A stretch of 64,000 bases of DNA from Gongronella butleri (GCA_025201375.1 JAIWZP010000004.1:372001-436000), one strand, 5' to 3'; positions 9,322 through 22,151 are shown, counted from the first letter of the stretch. The notes: generated by a model from the sequence alone, not told the origin. Made by a program: numbers and translations.

Positions 9322-12016
9322 ATGGATCCCTACAGCTTTGGTGCAGGCGGCTCTATGCCTGACGAGGAGATCCACGACTATGACGATTTGGAGCGCCTTG
9401 AGCAGGAGCTGCTTCCTCAGTCGGACGACTATTATGGCGTGTTAAACGTCTCGAAAAAGGTACAAAAAGCTCGCAGTCGTGCTCTTCCCCTCTTTTTCTT
9501 GCTCGGCCTCTTTGCTCACCCCCGTTCTCTAGGCCACTGACGACGAGATCAAGGTTGCTTACAAGAAGTTGTGTCGCTTTTATCACCCTGACAAGGTAAA
9601 ATATCACTTGTTTGCCCGGTTTACGTAGGTTGCTGCGAAATTTTGCAATGCTGACCTTATTTTTCTCTGGTAGCACAACAATGACGAGCACAAAAAGATT
9701 GCCGAGGCTCGCTTTCAGGTGATCCAGCGCGCCTATGAAGGTATGTTACGTGGGTCTTTTGTGGATTGCCAGCTCAATCTTGCGTTTTTCTCATTTTTAG
9801 TGCTGAGCAACCGCCAAACGCGCGTCATCTACGACATTTACGGCGAGGATGGACTGCAGGCCAAGTGGGAAGTTGGGCCCAAATACAAGACGCCCGAAGA
9901 AGTACGGCAAATTGGGGGAAAAACAAAAGAAAAAAAAAGTAAAAAATTGGGACTGACCATGTGTTTCTTTTTGCCTTAGCTGCAAGCCGAGTACGAGAAA
10001 AAGGCGCGGTTAAAGCGCGAAAAGGACCTCGAGAACCTGATTCGATCAAACGACGAAGTGCAGGTGGTGCTTGATGCGACGCAGATCCTGGATCCGTACG
10101 AGCCGCCTGTTTTCAATAGCTTTGGCCAGCCACCTGTTGTGCGTGCGCGCGGCCCGTTCCACCGCCTCGCCAAGGGCAATGTCCAGCAATTGTTCTTGCG
10201 CCACTCGTTTGAAACCGAATTGGGTCCTCAAACACGCGGATTGATCGGCTGTTCCATGGTCTCGCGCAACGGCATGGGCGGCGGCAACCTGCTCGGCACC
10301 CTTAGACACACTTATTCCCCCAAAATGACAGCCGAGGTATGAGAAAACCCGAAAAAATCGCGTCGACAGAACTGACGCGACGCGTTTTTTGTCATTTTTT
10401 TCTTGTTTTGCCATAGCTGACGGCGACGCTACTGCGGCCGCGGGGCTTGACGCTAAAGACTTTTTACAGCATGTCATCGGACAGCTTTTGCAACACAACG
10501 TGGCAGACCAAGGATTGGTACAGCCCGCCCATTGCCACACTCACGGTGGGTCGTCGCCTGTTTGCGACGACAACAGGCTACCTGACGTACCGCACGGGCG
10601 AATGGCACCTTGGCGCGTGGGGCATGGACACGGCCGCACACAGCATGGACAAATCGTCCGTGGCTCTCGGTCTTGCAGGCTCCGTCAATAAGGAAAAGGG
10701 CAATTTTAGCTGTGAATTGCAGGTAAGAGCATGAATTGGACCTGTTCTAATGGGCTACCGAGTTTTATGCAAGCTGACGGGGTGGTTCTCTCTTTTTTTT
10801 TGTTAGACGGGCATTCTTGCTTCGCACGTGGCAGGCGACTACACGCACAAGGTGGACAAAAACTTGCGTGTGCGCGTTGCAGGCTCCGTGTCGACCATGG
10901 GCGGTGTCACGGCGAGCATTGGCAGCGACCACAAGATCTCCTCTTACATCCGCGTCGGCATGTCCATGGAATGCGGCGTCCCGGCAGGCGTCACGGTCAA
11001 ATTCAAGTGCGTAAAAAAAAAAAACACACACACAAAAAAACCCACAAAAAACAAGATTTTTTTTTTTAAAAAAAAGCTCACACTTTGCCCTCACTCTCCT
11101 TTTTTTTTCGTGTGCATAGGGTGTCCCGCCTCGGCCAAAAACTAGTGATTCCGGTGCTCCTATCATCGGAATGGGATTTGCGTCTGACGGTGCTTGCCAC
11201 CGTCGTGCCTGCAAGTGTGGGCTACCTGCTGGACCACTTGCTCCTCAAGCCGAAGCGCCAGGCACAAATCCGAGCGTAAACAAGAATGAAAAAGAAGAAA
11301 GGGCCGTGCTCAATTCCTGATCTTTTGCTTTTGTTTAGGAAAATCCATAATCTGCGGGAACAGCACGCGGACATTTTGGAAAATCGCAAGGCTGAGGCGC
11401 TCGACGCACAGAAGCTGATCCAGACCGCTGCCGAGCGCAAGGCCGCCATGGAGGCCAAGAAGCGGGATGGTATGCATTTGGAGGAAAAAAAAAAAGGGGA
11501 CGGGGCGAAAACGGGGAGGAATTGGCCACTGACATCCCGCCCCCCCTTTGTTTTTGTTTTATCAACGCAGGCTTGGTGATTGTCAAGGCATTGTACGGGA
11601 ACTTGACATCCGCTGATGATGACGGTGCCGATGGAGTGATCGATGTCACCATTGTGTTACAAGCCATGGTCAATGAGTCTCGATTGACTATCCCGGGCGG
11701 CCACTCAAAGGTAAAAAAAAAAGGGACCCTGTCCTTGATTGGATGGGTCTGAGATTGATATATTTACCTTGAATTTTTGATTTTTATAGACCAACATCTG
11801 CGGATTCTATGATCCATGCCTTGGTGAGGCGAAAAAGTTGCTTGTACAATACCGTTTCCAGAACCAGTTACATCAGGTCATTGTCAAGGACACGGCGGCA
11901 TTGATTGCGCCAATGCGAGGTAAGAAAAATGCCCCATGTGAGCAAAAAAAAAAACCGAGCAAATGGGGGACTGATGTTTGCCTCTTTTCTTTTCGGTCCT
12001 AGCGCACCAAATTTAG
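9322..12016 (+). CDS. DNAJC11-like J-domain protein with C-terminal DUF3395
   Basis: Family members sit at the mitochondrial membrane and associate with the MICOS/cristae machinery. Residues about 30-100 form the J domain: DDYYGVLNVSKKATDDEIKV, then FYHPDK with the HPD tripeptide, then RQTRVIYDIYGEDGL. A long beta-rich middle follows (for example LGPQTRGLIGC and HVAGDYTHKVDKNL). A hydrophobic stretch VLATVVPASVGYLLDHLLL comes next, then a coiled-coil-like segment IHNLREQHADILENRKAEA. The C-terminal block ends with GFYDPCLGEAKKLLVQYRF, typical of DUF3395. The last exon supplies only AHQI before the stop at 12014-12016. About eleven exons, some 555 residues, close to animal DNAJC11. MDPYSFG is preferred to an upstream in-frame ATG that precedes a T tract. 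Confidence 0.92.
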
Positions 12017-12437
12017 AAATTGTGTACAAAAGTCCCCTTCCCTTGTTATTTTTATCACTCTCGGTTACTGGGTGACACAAGGCCCGCCCAAATTTGGTGA
12101 TCACGCAAAAGGGGACCTTGGTTGCCCTTTTTTTTTTTTCTTTCTTTTTCCCTTTTCTCTTCTTGTCCCTTTGTCCTTGAGCTCCCTCACCCCTCTCGTT
12201 TCCCCTCCCCCTCCTCCTCGTCCTCACCCCTCTTTTCCCCTGGCTTTTTGTCCTTATTCTTTTCTCTTATTTTTTATTATTTTTTTCTCTTTTTCTCTCG
12301 ACGACATAGAATAATAAACCCCACCCTCCCCTCTCTTGCCCTCTTTTTTCACTTTCTTCGTTTTTGCTTCGTCGTCCCCCTTTTTCTCTCTCTTTTCCTG
12401 ATCTCGCGGTGTCGCCGTTTTATCCTTTGTTTTTCTG
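12017..12437 (+). promoter_or_regulatory. Promoter and pyrimidine-rich leader of chitin synthase 1
   Basis: No gene on either strand. From about 12126 to 12430 the plus strand is almost pure pyrimidine (runs of T with CCTC and CTCTTTT blocks), interrupted by 'acatagaataataaacccc'. That fits a leader running into the start codon at 12438. Confidence 0.5.
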
Positions 12438-15400
12438 ATGAATCCGCCTCCTCGCCAGCCTAGCTATGGACCGGGACGTCCGCCACCCCCCGGACAATAT
12501 GGCCGCCCACCATCGTCGATGCCGGCACCCACGCGATCGTCGACAATGAACTCCATGGGCCGGCCATTGCCGCCAAATCCGCAACGACAAGGGTCGCAAT
12601 ATGGTGCGCCCATGCCGCCACAGCATCGCAGCTCCATGCATCACCCGATGCCGCAACGACCGCCACCACCGCAGGCTACGTCGTCGTCGTCATCGTCGTC
12701 GAGCCATTACGCACCCATTGGCACCGATCAGCGGCGTCAATCGCGTGAATATTTATACCAGACGCGCGCATCGCGCCCGCCTCCCCCTCCTCAAGGCATG
12801 TATCAGCGCCCGCCGCCTCCCCAGCATCATCCATCGCAACGCAATGGCCCGCCACCACCCGCGCCACCTCCAGGCACCGCCTACCGCCGAGCAAACACCG
12901 TTTCGCGCTCAAAATCGCTTTCCCGGCCTGAAAGACAGCGACCGCGCCAGGGAATGTTCCGCACGCCGTCGCAGCAACGTCGCATGATCGGCTCTGGCCA
13001 GCTAGGACCCATTGGCAACACCATGATGCATCATTACCAGCGACCGCCTCCTCGCATGAATAGCCCCAATCAGCCCATGTCCAACCGTCTCCAGCAACAA
13101 CTCCACCAACAAAAGCTCCAACAACAACAAGAAGCACTCAATTACGCCGCGGCTGCCCCCAATGCCAATCATCGCCAGTTGGCAGGCCCGGCCGTCAAGG
13201 GAAAATACAATCCGCAGCCTGCAACGCCCGCAAAAGTGCCAGAAATCAAGCCAAAGGTCCTCACCAATTGGTGGTCTTGGATGGCTTTCATGTTCACTTG
13301 CTGCTGCCCCAATTGGTGTCTCCGAGTTTGTCTACGAAAGCGAAATCCATGGGTTCAGCAAGCTTGGCGCGAAAAGGTACGAAAAACAAAAAAAAAATAA
13401 CACACACAGCAAACAAGAAACCATGATTCCATCCATCCTTTGGGTTCAATGGACTCAGCCCCACCGGGCCGAAAACAAAAAAAAATCATGGGCCGCAAAT
13501 CATGGGCCGCCAATCTAATTCGATTTTTTACTTTTTTTACTTTTTTTTTTTTTTTTCTAGGTGACACTCTGTGTGCTTATTCTGCTCTTGTGTGCCGCGC
13601 TAGGCTACGTGACCTATGGCTTGACGCGCACATTGTGCCCGACACAGCAGACCAATCTCGCATATTCGCAAGAGCTCAATGGCAAACGCTCGCCCGTGTG
13701 GCGCTCGGATGTGCGCGTTTATGGCAGTGTGTACGATTTTGGCGACATGGTCAATTTTATGGGCTCGCAAGGCCTCAATTTCACAAAGGACTATGAGAAC
13801 TTGGACATCTCCAGCATCTTTGATGATGACACGACCGGTGCATGCACTTCGTTTGACTCTGGTGCCACATCAACCCTGGGCAATTGTGTCCTCAACAGTC
13901 CTTATGGCAAGTCGCATCGTGTCACAGAAAAAAACGGGGGTGCACAAGGCGCGCGTGCTGACAACCTTTTTTTTTTCTTTTTTTTTTCCATCAGGTGGCT
14001 CGCTAAAGACCTCTGATGGCAAGTGTATTTCAACAAGCAAGCTCAATGGCCTCTCCTCCAAGGGGTATTTGGCTTTTGACTGGGAAGACCTGCGTCCAAA
14101 GGGCACAGACAGTCTGGGCGACACGAATCTGGTCCTTGTTGGTGACTCGGGTAAGGGCCAATTAAGAAGAAAAAACAAAAAAAGAGAAAAACAGGGAGTG
14201 CACGCGGCCACATCATGGTAGATCCTAGGAACGGATGGCCCATTTTTTTTCATTGTTTTTATCATTTTTTTTTCTTTTTTTCAAGTGCTCAATTTGACGC
14301 GGTACGTCAACACGGACATTCAATTCTTTGGTGCGCAGGTGGACAAAGTGCTGCAAGCTGGCCGCGGCAATGACATCTCTTACTCGCTGCTTGCATCGTC
14401 AGCGGGAGCGAATGCACGCCAATGTCTCGTGGACCGCTACTCCATTGGCATCATGGAAGTGGACACGGCCGGGTGTATCGCATCGCAGATCATTATGACG
14501 ACCATGCTCGTTGTTATTGTGGCCATGATTGTCATCCGCTACTCAATGGCTCTCATGTTCCAATGGATCATTGCTAGCCGTCTCGTCAAGCCCGGCGGCC
14601 GCTCCAATTGGCTCGCATGGCGCTCCATCAAGGGTGGCAATGACGATCCTGCAAACCATGTCCCTGGACCCTACAACAATTACGCGCAACTCGATCATCT
14701 GCGCGCATCGTCTTCCTCCATCGCATCCTCGCGTGCCACACCCACCAGCGAGGCGGGCCTCTCGACTGCCGCCGTCTTGCCCAACAATATCGTGTCCACC
14801 GAACTGTACACCGCCATGATGGTCACCTGTTACTCGGAAGGCGAGGAAGGCATCCGCACCACCATGGATTCGCTCGCTCTCACCACCTACAACAAGAAGC
14901 GCAAGGCGTTCTTCGTCATCTGTGACGGCATGATCACCGGCGCAGGCGAATCTCGCAGCACACCCGACATTGTCGTCTCCATGATGGATCTTGACCCCAC
15001 CATGCGCGATCCAAAGCCATCCTCGTATCTGGCCATCGCCGACGGCGAGAAACAACTCAACATGGCCAAGGTGGTACGTATTCCTTTTCATTTTTTTTTT
15101 TTACGTTATTTTCTCAATTTCCTTTTTCTTTTCTTTTTTTGCCCTGTCTAGTATGCTGGCCACTACAAAAATGTGCCTTGCATCACCATTGTCAAGTGTG
15201 GCACTGAGGAAGAAGGCAATGGACCCAAGGCTGGCAATCGCGGCAAGCGTGATTCACAGGTAAAATCAGAAAAAAAGACGCATTGACGGGCCGATTCTCA
15301 TTTTTTTTTTCCTTTTTTTCTTTTTCTTTGACAGCTTATCCTCATGAGCTTCTTCCAACGTGTGCTGTTCAACGACCGCTTCTCGGAATTGGATTATGAG

Positions 15401-16827
15401 ATTTTCTGGAAGCTGACGTGGCTCATGAAGGGCACCACGCCCGATAAATTCGAATTGGTGCTCATGGTTGACGCTGATACCAAGGTCTTGCCTGACGCCA
15501 TCACTTACATGGTTGCTGCCATGGCAAATGACATCACCATCATGGGCTTGTGCGGCGAAACACGAATTGCCAACAAGAGCAGCTCATGTAAGAACAAAAA
15601 CAAGAAAAAAAAAAACAACGCGTTTCGGCCAAATTTTTTTCTGGTTCTTACGTAATTCTTTTTTTTTTTTTTCAGGGGTGACGGCCATCCAGGTGTTTGA
15701 ATACTACATTTCACATCACTATGCCAAGGCATTCGAGTCGCTGTTTGGTATTGTCACGTGTTTACCCGGTTGTTTCTGTATGTACCGCATCAAGGCGCCC
15801 AAGAATGGCGCGTGGGTGCCTATTCTGGCCAACCCCGACATCATTCTCGAGTACAACCAAAACGTAGTGGCCACACTGCACGAAAAGAACCTGCTTTTGC
15901 TCGGTGAGGATCGTTTCTTATCGACGCTCATGCTGCGCACGTTCCCCAAGCGCCAAATGATGTTTGTGCCTCAGGCACGCTGCAAGACCGTGGTTCCCGA
16001 CGAATTCCGCGTCTTGCTGTCGCAGCGCCGCCGCTGGATCAACTCCACCGTCCACAATCTCATGGAATTGGTCCTTGTTTCCGATTTGTGTGGCATTGCA
16101 TGCTTGTCCATGCAATTCTCTATCTTTGTCGACTTGCTCGGCACACTCGTGCTCCCCGCCGCCATTTGCATGACCGTCTACCTCATCATCAACACTGCCA
16201 TCTCGGCAAATCCCAATTGGCAATCACTCGCTCTTCTCATTGCCATCCTCGGCCTGCCCGCCGTCCTCATTGCCATCACCTCATTCAATTACGTCTATAT
16301 CATGTGGATGTTCAGTAAGTTCAAGAAGCGCACTCCTCCTCCTTTTGGGTGGGGGGGGGCAAGAAATGGAAGCGCGAGAAAGAAAAGAAAAAAAAACCCC
16401 ACCGAAACAACAACAAATGGCTCAAACTTTGTCTTTTTTTCTTTTTTTAGTCTACATCATTTCCTTGCCAATTTGGAATCTAGTGCTCCCAGTGTACTCG
16501 TTCTGGCACTTTGATGACTTTTCTTGGGGCGCGACGCGTGTCGTTGCCGGCGAAAAGAAGGACAAGGGCCACGGCGATGGCGATGGCAAATTCGACAGCT
16601 CGCGTCTTGTCATGAAAAAATGGGAGGACTGGGAAGCCGAACGCACGGGCCAGCGCGTCAACAAGAATCGCATGTCCCTGCGCACCCCTGGCGACCCTCC
16701 TCTTGCATTCGACGGCTACAATCCCGCACAGCGCAAGAGCGGCGTCATCACGCCAACCACCCCAGGCGCCTTTGGTGGCATGTTCAATGACCGCAAAATG
16801 TATGGCTCCCCGTCCAACCAGCCATAA
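12438..16827 (+). CDS. Chitin synthase, class IV / CHS3 type (copy 1)
   Basis: Processive beta-1,4-GlcNAc transferase of the plasma membrane. Eight exons (12438-13376, 13561-13906, 13995-14150, 14286-15073, 15152-15259, 15335-15587, 15676-16314, 16451-16827) join in frame to 1201 residues, the usual class IV size. Residues 1-300 are Pro/Gln/Ser rich and disordered. A membrane segment [20 protein letters not shown] (from 314) is followed by a degenerate cytochrome-b5-like block [15 protein letters not shown], and a second membrane segment lies near 549-575. The GT2 catalytic domain opens at [10 protein letters not shown] (about 657). It carries MVDADT (about 826), GEDR (940-943) and the chitin synthase signature QRRRW (980-984), followed by several membrane helices and a charged tail. 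Intron 2 uses a GC donor. A paralogue lies 9 kb downstream on the same strand. Confidence 0.95.
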
Positions 16828-17819
16828 TGGGCATTTTTGTATCACAATCCCTCTTTTTTTCCCCTTTTTTTCTTGTGTGTAGGATAGACCATTTTGATTT
16901 CTCCCCATTTACATCGCGTACTTTTCCCCCTCTCCTCCCCCCCACTTACACATTACTTGTATTGGTTGCCTGCTGCACAGGCATCCTGATTCCCACTTTA
17001 CCGCCACTCATAATCAAAGAAAAAAAAAGAATAAACCACGTTTTATCAAACTAGACTTCACCCCCCCCGTGTGATGCCTGCGACCAAGGATCGTTCCTTG
17101 TACATATAACACAATACAGCAATCATGATGCCCAATCGCCGACGTCGACGCGTCAAACCTGATTTTATAGGATTCTCAATTTGCCGCATCCAAAATCACA
17201 AGCAACACGTTTGCGATATTTGACACTTACAGGTATTGGGTGGTCGATATGCGCGAAATATTTTTATTTCGGTCCGCGAGGACGCGTCCTTGTCGAATAT
17301 CCTTGAATTGAAAATGAGGATTTTGGACCAGAAATATGATAACTTGAAACGCGTGTTTCAAGGACGTACGAGCCAAGCACCGAGAAATTGGATCGCTGTG
17401 TCAAGCATCATCAAGGTCAAATAGGGAATCGTTTAGGCAACCTTTATCGGCAAGAAGCCTGCAGCAGTGAATTAAACATTATTTAGACTGTTTAACCGAC
17501 GACAACAAAATCAAACATGACCTGGCAGACCTCAAATGAACGAGTGAGGCAAGGAATTGAAAAAGCACTCTTGTTCCAAACCGGTTCTGCCGAGAGATCT
17601 CTGCGAAATATATATTAAAGATGCATTAACTTTAATTCGACGCGTATATAAAAATCGCACTAGTTGAATACAATGGCAACAATGGAATTGCCCATTGCTT
17701 GCATCCACTTTCAACTGATTCAAATCTGGGCCCATTTGAATAAGTGGTTCAGAAAGAGCCCTATAGGTTGCTGTTTTAAAAGCAAATCACTAATGTGACT
17801 CGCCGGCCAGGCACTACGG
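16828..17819. other. Intergenic: chitin synthase 3' region and spacer
   Basis: The first 220 bases are pyrimidine-rich with AATAAA near 17030, fitting the 3' untranslated region of chitin synthase 1. Beyond that is AT-rich DNA with several ACGCGT sites. A 62-codon frame at 17236-17424 has no recognisable features and is not called. Confidence 0.45.
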
Positions 17820-18960
17820 TGCCCTCGAAACGCGTCGCAACGTGAAACGGACAGCTAGAAATCCCAGAGGGACGCGATTTGCAGCGGTCAAATAGCCCCG
17901 GGAGCACGCTGCGCGCAATTCAAAATTTAGTCGTGTCGAGGCCGCCAACCAAAAAATTGAAAAATGGGTCTTCAGATTTGCTCCAAACTTACATACTTGA
18001 GAAGGCGCGTGGAGAAACCGCGAAAAATGCGAAAACAGAGAGCGGTCCAATTCCTGGTTCACGAGCAATCAGCGATATTCGTCTACACTTTAAACACGAT
18101 TTGCACAAGATAATGCAAGCAAAGACGCAACGCCGACGCTTCCATCAGCAAGTCGTGCCCAAGGCGCATAAAACTGACAAGCGTCAAAAGTGCCCACCAC
18201 AATGGCAGACGCGGTTTATCACGCGTCGAAAATCATTAATGTTTTTTGCCTTGCATCAAAATCGCCTGGAGCCCAACTTTTGGAGTGATCACGGATACCC
18301 ACGTACGCAAAAAAACGTACTCTTTCTTTTGGTGTGTGTTTCTCAAAGACACGTGCACTTTTCGTTGAAATCACCTTGTATTGAAAATACGACGTAAAAT
18401 GTGTTTGATGCCGAAACCAGCCAATGGACCCCTGATTTTTATTTGCTTTTCTTTGGTGAATGAGGTGTGTTTACCATGTGGTTGAATGACGTGGTAATCC
18501 GAGGACCTAATTTTGACCCTTTTCAAATCATCGACTGTACCTCTGAGAAAATCCGTGATTTTTGAACATAGTCATTGCGCGCGATCCAGAGGCCGCAGCG
18601 ACCGAAGGGTGGGCTCATTTGAACAAGATACCCTGGAATCACCTGTTCATGACAGATTTCACCCAGTAGGCAAGGAATTTAGCGACAAGGGACCAATAAA
18701 CAGCCCATAAAGCCCAAATCGCCTTTTTCTCGACAGCCACCTACTCGATTGCCATTTTTTATTGCGCAGCTCAAGATTGCCTTGTCAAAAGCCCATAACT
18801 TATACTGTAAGCAAGACAGGAATCATATTTGAAAAGTGTTGACCAAAGCAATAAAAATGCCAAAATGCTTCATTCGTAATTACTGACGCTACCATGATTT
18901 GAACTCTGTCAACCCCTCCTCTAGTAACGATCACGGTCTGCTCATTTGAATGAGCCCTTA
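17820..18960 (+). repeat. Dispersed repeat family 1, long copy
   Basis: Aligns in order with 57060-57910: 'gtggagaaaccgcgaaaaatg' near 18010, a block near 18270-18300, then 'gtgtttaccatgtggttgaa' near 18465-18485, 'gactgtacc' with 'gaaaatccgtgattttt' near 18540, and 'gggctcatttgaac' near 18610. Copies differ by many substitutions and small indels, and no frame is conserved. The downstream limit is uncertain; similar words ('tgctcatttgaatgagccc') occur to about 18960. Confidence 0.6.
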
Positions 18961-19185
18961 TTTGTCATCCTGGCACGATAGGGTGCGAAATGATCTCACA
19001 AATTGTCGAATAAACCGACCAGCGCGTGATGAGCGTGGCCTTGTAGTGGTGGCAGGAGCCCAAAATGGCATTGTGGACGAAGCGGAGTTCATTAGCAAGT
19101 GAGCCGGGATTTATGGCGCTCGGGCAGGATTAGGATGGCCATGCTCTCCCTTTTTCTTGTCATTTTCACATAGATCTAGGCAACC

Positions 19186-19788
19186 ATGAGTCGACTGCCG
19201 AAAAAATATGACGACGTCTATTTCGACTCGGACGAGGAGAAGGAAACACAAGGTACAGTGCCGAGACTGACTCTGTCTGGTGACGTTTTACTTATCTTTT
19301 TTTTTTTCTCTTTTCTCTCTTTTTTTATTTCTCAAAGAGCGCGAGCAGCCGCCCAACGACGATCTGCTCTATGACCCGTCTGAGGACGAGGCGGACGAGC
19401 AATGGATGGCCGAACAGATCAAGCGTGAGTTTGTGAGGGCATTAGGGGTGGAATTGCATCGGGTTGGGCCGAGATTCACGCTATTGTTCTAGGCGCGACA
19501 CCCAAAGAGCAGCAACGCAAGGATACAGAGGCAAAGACCGACGCGATTTTGACATGTCCCATGTGTTTCTCGCCACTGTGCTACAGCTGTCAGAGACACG
19601 AGTCGTACGGCAACCAATTCCGCGCCATGTTTGTGACCAATTGCAAAGTCAACAAGAGTGAGCGATTTCGCTACGCCAAAGATGACGACGATGCCTACTA
19701 CAAGGTGCTTTGCGACACCTGCGATACCCACGTGGCCATGATGGATCTTGACGAAGTGTACCACTTTTTCAATGTCATTGCAAGCTAA
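19186..19788 (+). CDS. E2F-associated phosphoprotein (EAPP) family protein
   Basis: Three exons (starting 19186, about 19338 and about 19494) give some 149 residues. The N-terminal half is acidic (YDDVYFDSDEEKE, LYDPSEDEADEQWM). The C-terminal half is a compact Cys-rich unit: CPMCFSPLCYSCQRHE, YGNQFRAMFVTNCKV and KVLCDTCDTHVAMMD, with four Cys pairs that look zinc-binding. This order, including the QRHE and FRAMFV blocks, is that of the EAPP C-terminal domain. In mammals EAPP is a nuclear protein that modulates E2F-dependent transcription; the role in a fungus is not known to me. The stop is followed by AATAAA. The next gene starts 232 bp downstream on the same strand. Confidence 0.88.
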
Positions 19789-20020
19789 AAGTATAATAAA
19801 AAGAGACACGTCCGGCCGCAAAGCCCTGCGCAATGCTAGCGCAATGCTGGCGCGCACAACGCACGTTGATGGGGGGAGCGTGATTTCAAATGCCGCTCAG
19901 CTGGAAACTTTAAAATTCGCAAAAAGGGGGGAGGCGGCGCCCTTTTTTTTTTTTTTCATTCTTCTTTTCTTTTCTAATTTTCTTGGCTTCTTTCATCTCC
20001 CCACCCCACGTCTTGTTCGA

Positions 20021-21870
20021 ATGAGTTGGAAGGTACGCGCGCACAACGCGTCATGACGCGCCTTAAAAAGGCCCGCGCCACTGACACGCCGCTTTTTCTC
20101 GCCTTTTCATAGGGTCTCTCCAAGGCAGTGAGCCGACTGCCTCATCAGGTGCTTTCGAAAAAGGCGGACGGTACGGAAGAACGGAGCAGACGAACGAGAG
20201 TGGCCGTGTGCTACAGGGGGGGGGACGGGAGGGGCTGCTGCAGCAAAGTCTCACTTTTTATCCCCCTTTTTTCTAGTAACAAACGACGCCGTCTTTGAAG
20301 ACTTGAAGAAAAAGGTCGAAGGGTCGTTGCAAAAGTTTGAAAAGCTTCAAAAGGAGGCGCAGATATTCCGCGACAGCATTTCTGGTAAGGAAACCCATTG
20401 CTCTTTTCTTTTCTTTTTTTTTTTTCGCTCACTTATGCTCGTTTTGCTTTTTTTTTTTTTAGCCATGCTGAATCACCAGGCAGATATGGCCGCCGCCATC
20501 GCGGTCATCTACAGCAGCCAATTGGGCGCCGAGGCCGTCGATGGCGATGTGCAGCGTCGTTTTCCAGAGACGGACCCAAATGCCATGCAAGCCGCGTCTG
20601 ATGCCGAAGCTGCCATGGCCTATTGCCGCGATGAAGTCTTGCCAGAGTTGGTAAGCAGAGCTTCTCGGCACATGAGCCATTCTAAAAGCGATCAATGGCT
20701 GATTTTGTTATATATTTCAATTTTTTCTTTTTTTACAGGATCTCGTGGACGATGGTGTGATTCGACCATCCTTGGAAGCGATTGAGATCATCAAAAAGAT
20801 TCAAAAGACGATTTTGAAGCGCAACCACAAGATGATTGATTACGACAGACACCGTTCGAGCCTTGCCAAGCTCAAAACGAAGAATGAACGATCGATGAAC
20901 GAGGAAAAGCAAGTATACAAGGTGCAATCGCAGCTGGAGATTGCCACCCAGGACTACGACTACTTGAATGACATGCTCAAGGAGCAATTGCCTCACTTTC
21001 TCGACATGCAGGCCGCTCTCATTCGCCCCATCAGCGAGCGTCTCTATTTTATGCAATGCCGCATCTATGGCATGATCTATGCTCGTTGCCACGAACTCCT
21101 CCACGCCAATGAACAGCACTTTGTCACCTTCCAGATGGGCATTGAGCAGGGCCATCAGTGGAGAATCACAAATGATCCATCGCGCAATGAGATCGAAAAT
21201 CTCGATCTTCTCAAAGCGGGCGGAAAAGCCTGGCTCAAGGGTAAAAGGGAGAGAGAGAAAGAGACAAAAAAAAAAAAGCACTTGTCACGCGTGAATTAAC
21301 TCTTTTTTTTCTTGTTTTCCATTTTTTTCCATTTTTTCCATTTGTGCAGGATCTGGTGGTGCGACGAGCAGCAAGTTATCGCTCCGTGAGCGTGCCGAGC
21401 TGCGTGACCAACCAGGCGAGTCGCCCAGCATGTCGGCTGCGTCGCCACCGCCGGCGTATGGTGGTCTCACGTCGCCGTCGCCTTCAAGCACCCCGACATA
21501 CCAGCAGTCACCCGTGTCGTCGTATCAATCGCCCACATCCGCGTACCAAGCGCCATCGTACCAATCGCCGCCGCCTGCGGCCGCGCCGGCGTGGAATCAG
21601 CCGGCGTACCAGGCTGCGGCCTCCGTGCAATCGTCTGGATCGACGCGTCGCGCGCCGCCACCACCGCCACCATTGGCCGCAAAGCCCAAACCAATGAAAT
21701 ACGTGATTGCTCTGTATGATTACGACGCCCAAGCTGAGGGCGACCTGTCGTTCCGCAAGGATGACCGAATTGCGTTGATTGAACGCACGGCTGATACCAA
21801 CGACTGGTGGACGGGCGAGCTGAATGGCGTCCGAGGAGTTTTTCCTGGAAATTATTGCCAAGAGGTGTAA
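20021..21870 (+). CDS. Rvs167/Hob1-type BAR and SH3 protein (amphiphysin-like)
   Basis: Drives membrane tubulation and scission with actin at endocytic sites. Six exons give about 463 residues. The first coding exon is only 12 nt (MSWK); it joins [12 protein letters not shown], the standard amphipathic start of Rvs167/Hob1. The BAR domain (residues about 5-250) includes [40 protein letters not shown] and [19 protein letters not shown] Pro/Ser/Gln/Tyr-rich linker follows, with repeats of the type [17 protein letters not shown]. The C-terminal SH3 is complete: [30 protein letters not shown]-type TNDWWTGEL and [11 protein letters not shown] at the very end. It is convergent with the kinase gene (281 bp gap). 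Confidence 0.95.
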
Positions 21871-22151
21871 ATCTCCCCCTGGACAACACTGTTATTTTTT
21901 TTGCTGCCGGTCGCCTCCTCTTTTCATGCAACATGTACACACCCCCTGCGCTTGTCCTTTGAAAATCACATCATTCGCTCCTTTGTTACAGAAATAATCA
22001 ATCTTTATTATTAGCTTGGATGTAATGGGTAGATGTTGGGCATGAGTGAGTGGCAAAAGATGCGTGCATCCCACGCGCAATCGAGAAATCATAGGTACAG
22101 GGGCGTGCTTTTTTTTTTTTTTTTTTTTTTTTTTCTTTTCTGGGAGATGCG
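21871..22151. terminator. Convergent 3' region with T28 tract
   Basis: The stop codons of the rightward BAR-SH3 gene and the leftward kinase gene face each other here. The gap contains a T run of about 28 near 22107-22134, read as poly-A by the kinase gene. No coding exon is present. Confidence 0.45.

Noticed and set aside
12438..13137. Long antisense frames (12676-13137 minus and others) over the chitin synthase N-terminus
   Set aside because: The Pro/Gln/Ser-rich coding strand leaves other frames open by composition. The sense frame joins the chitin synthase exons.
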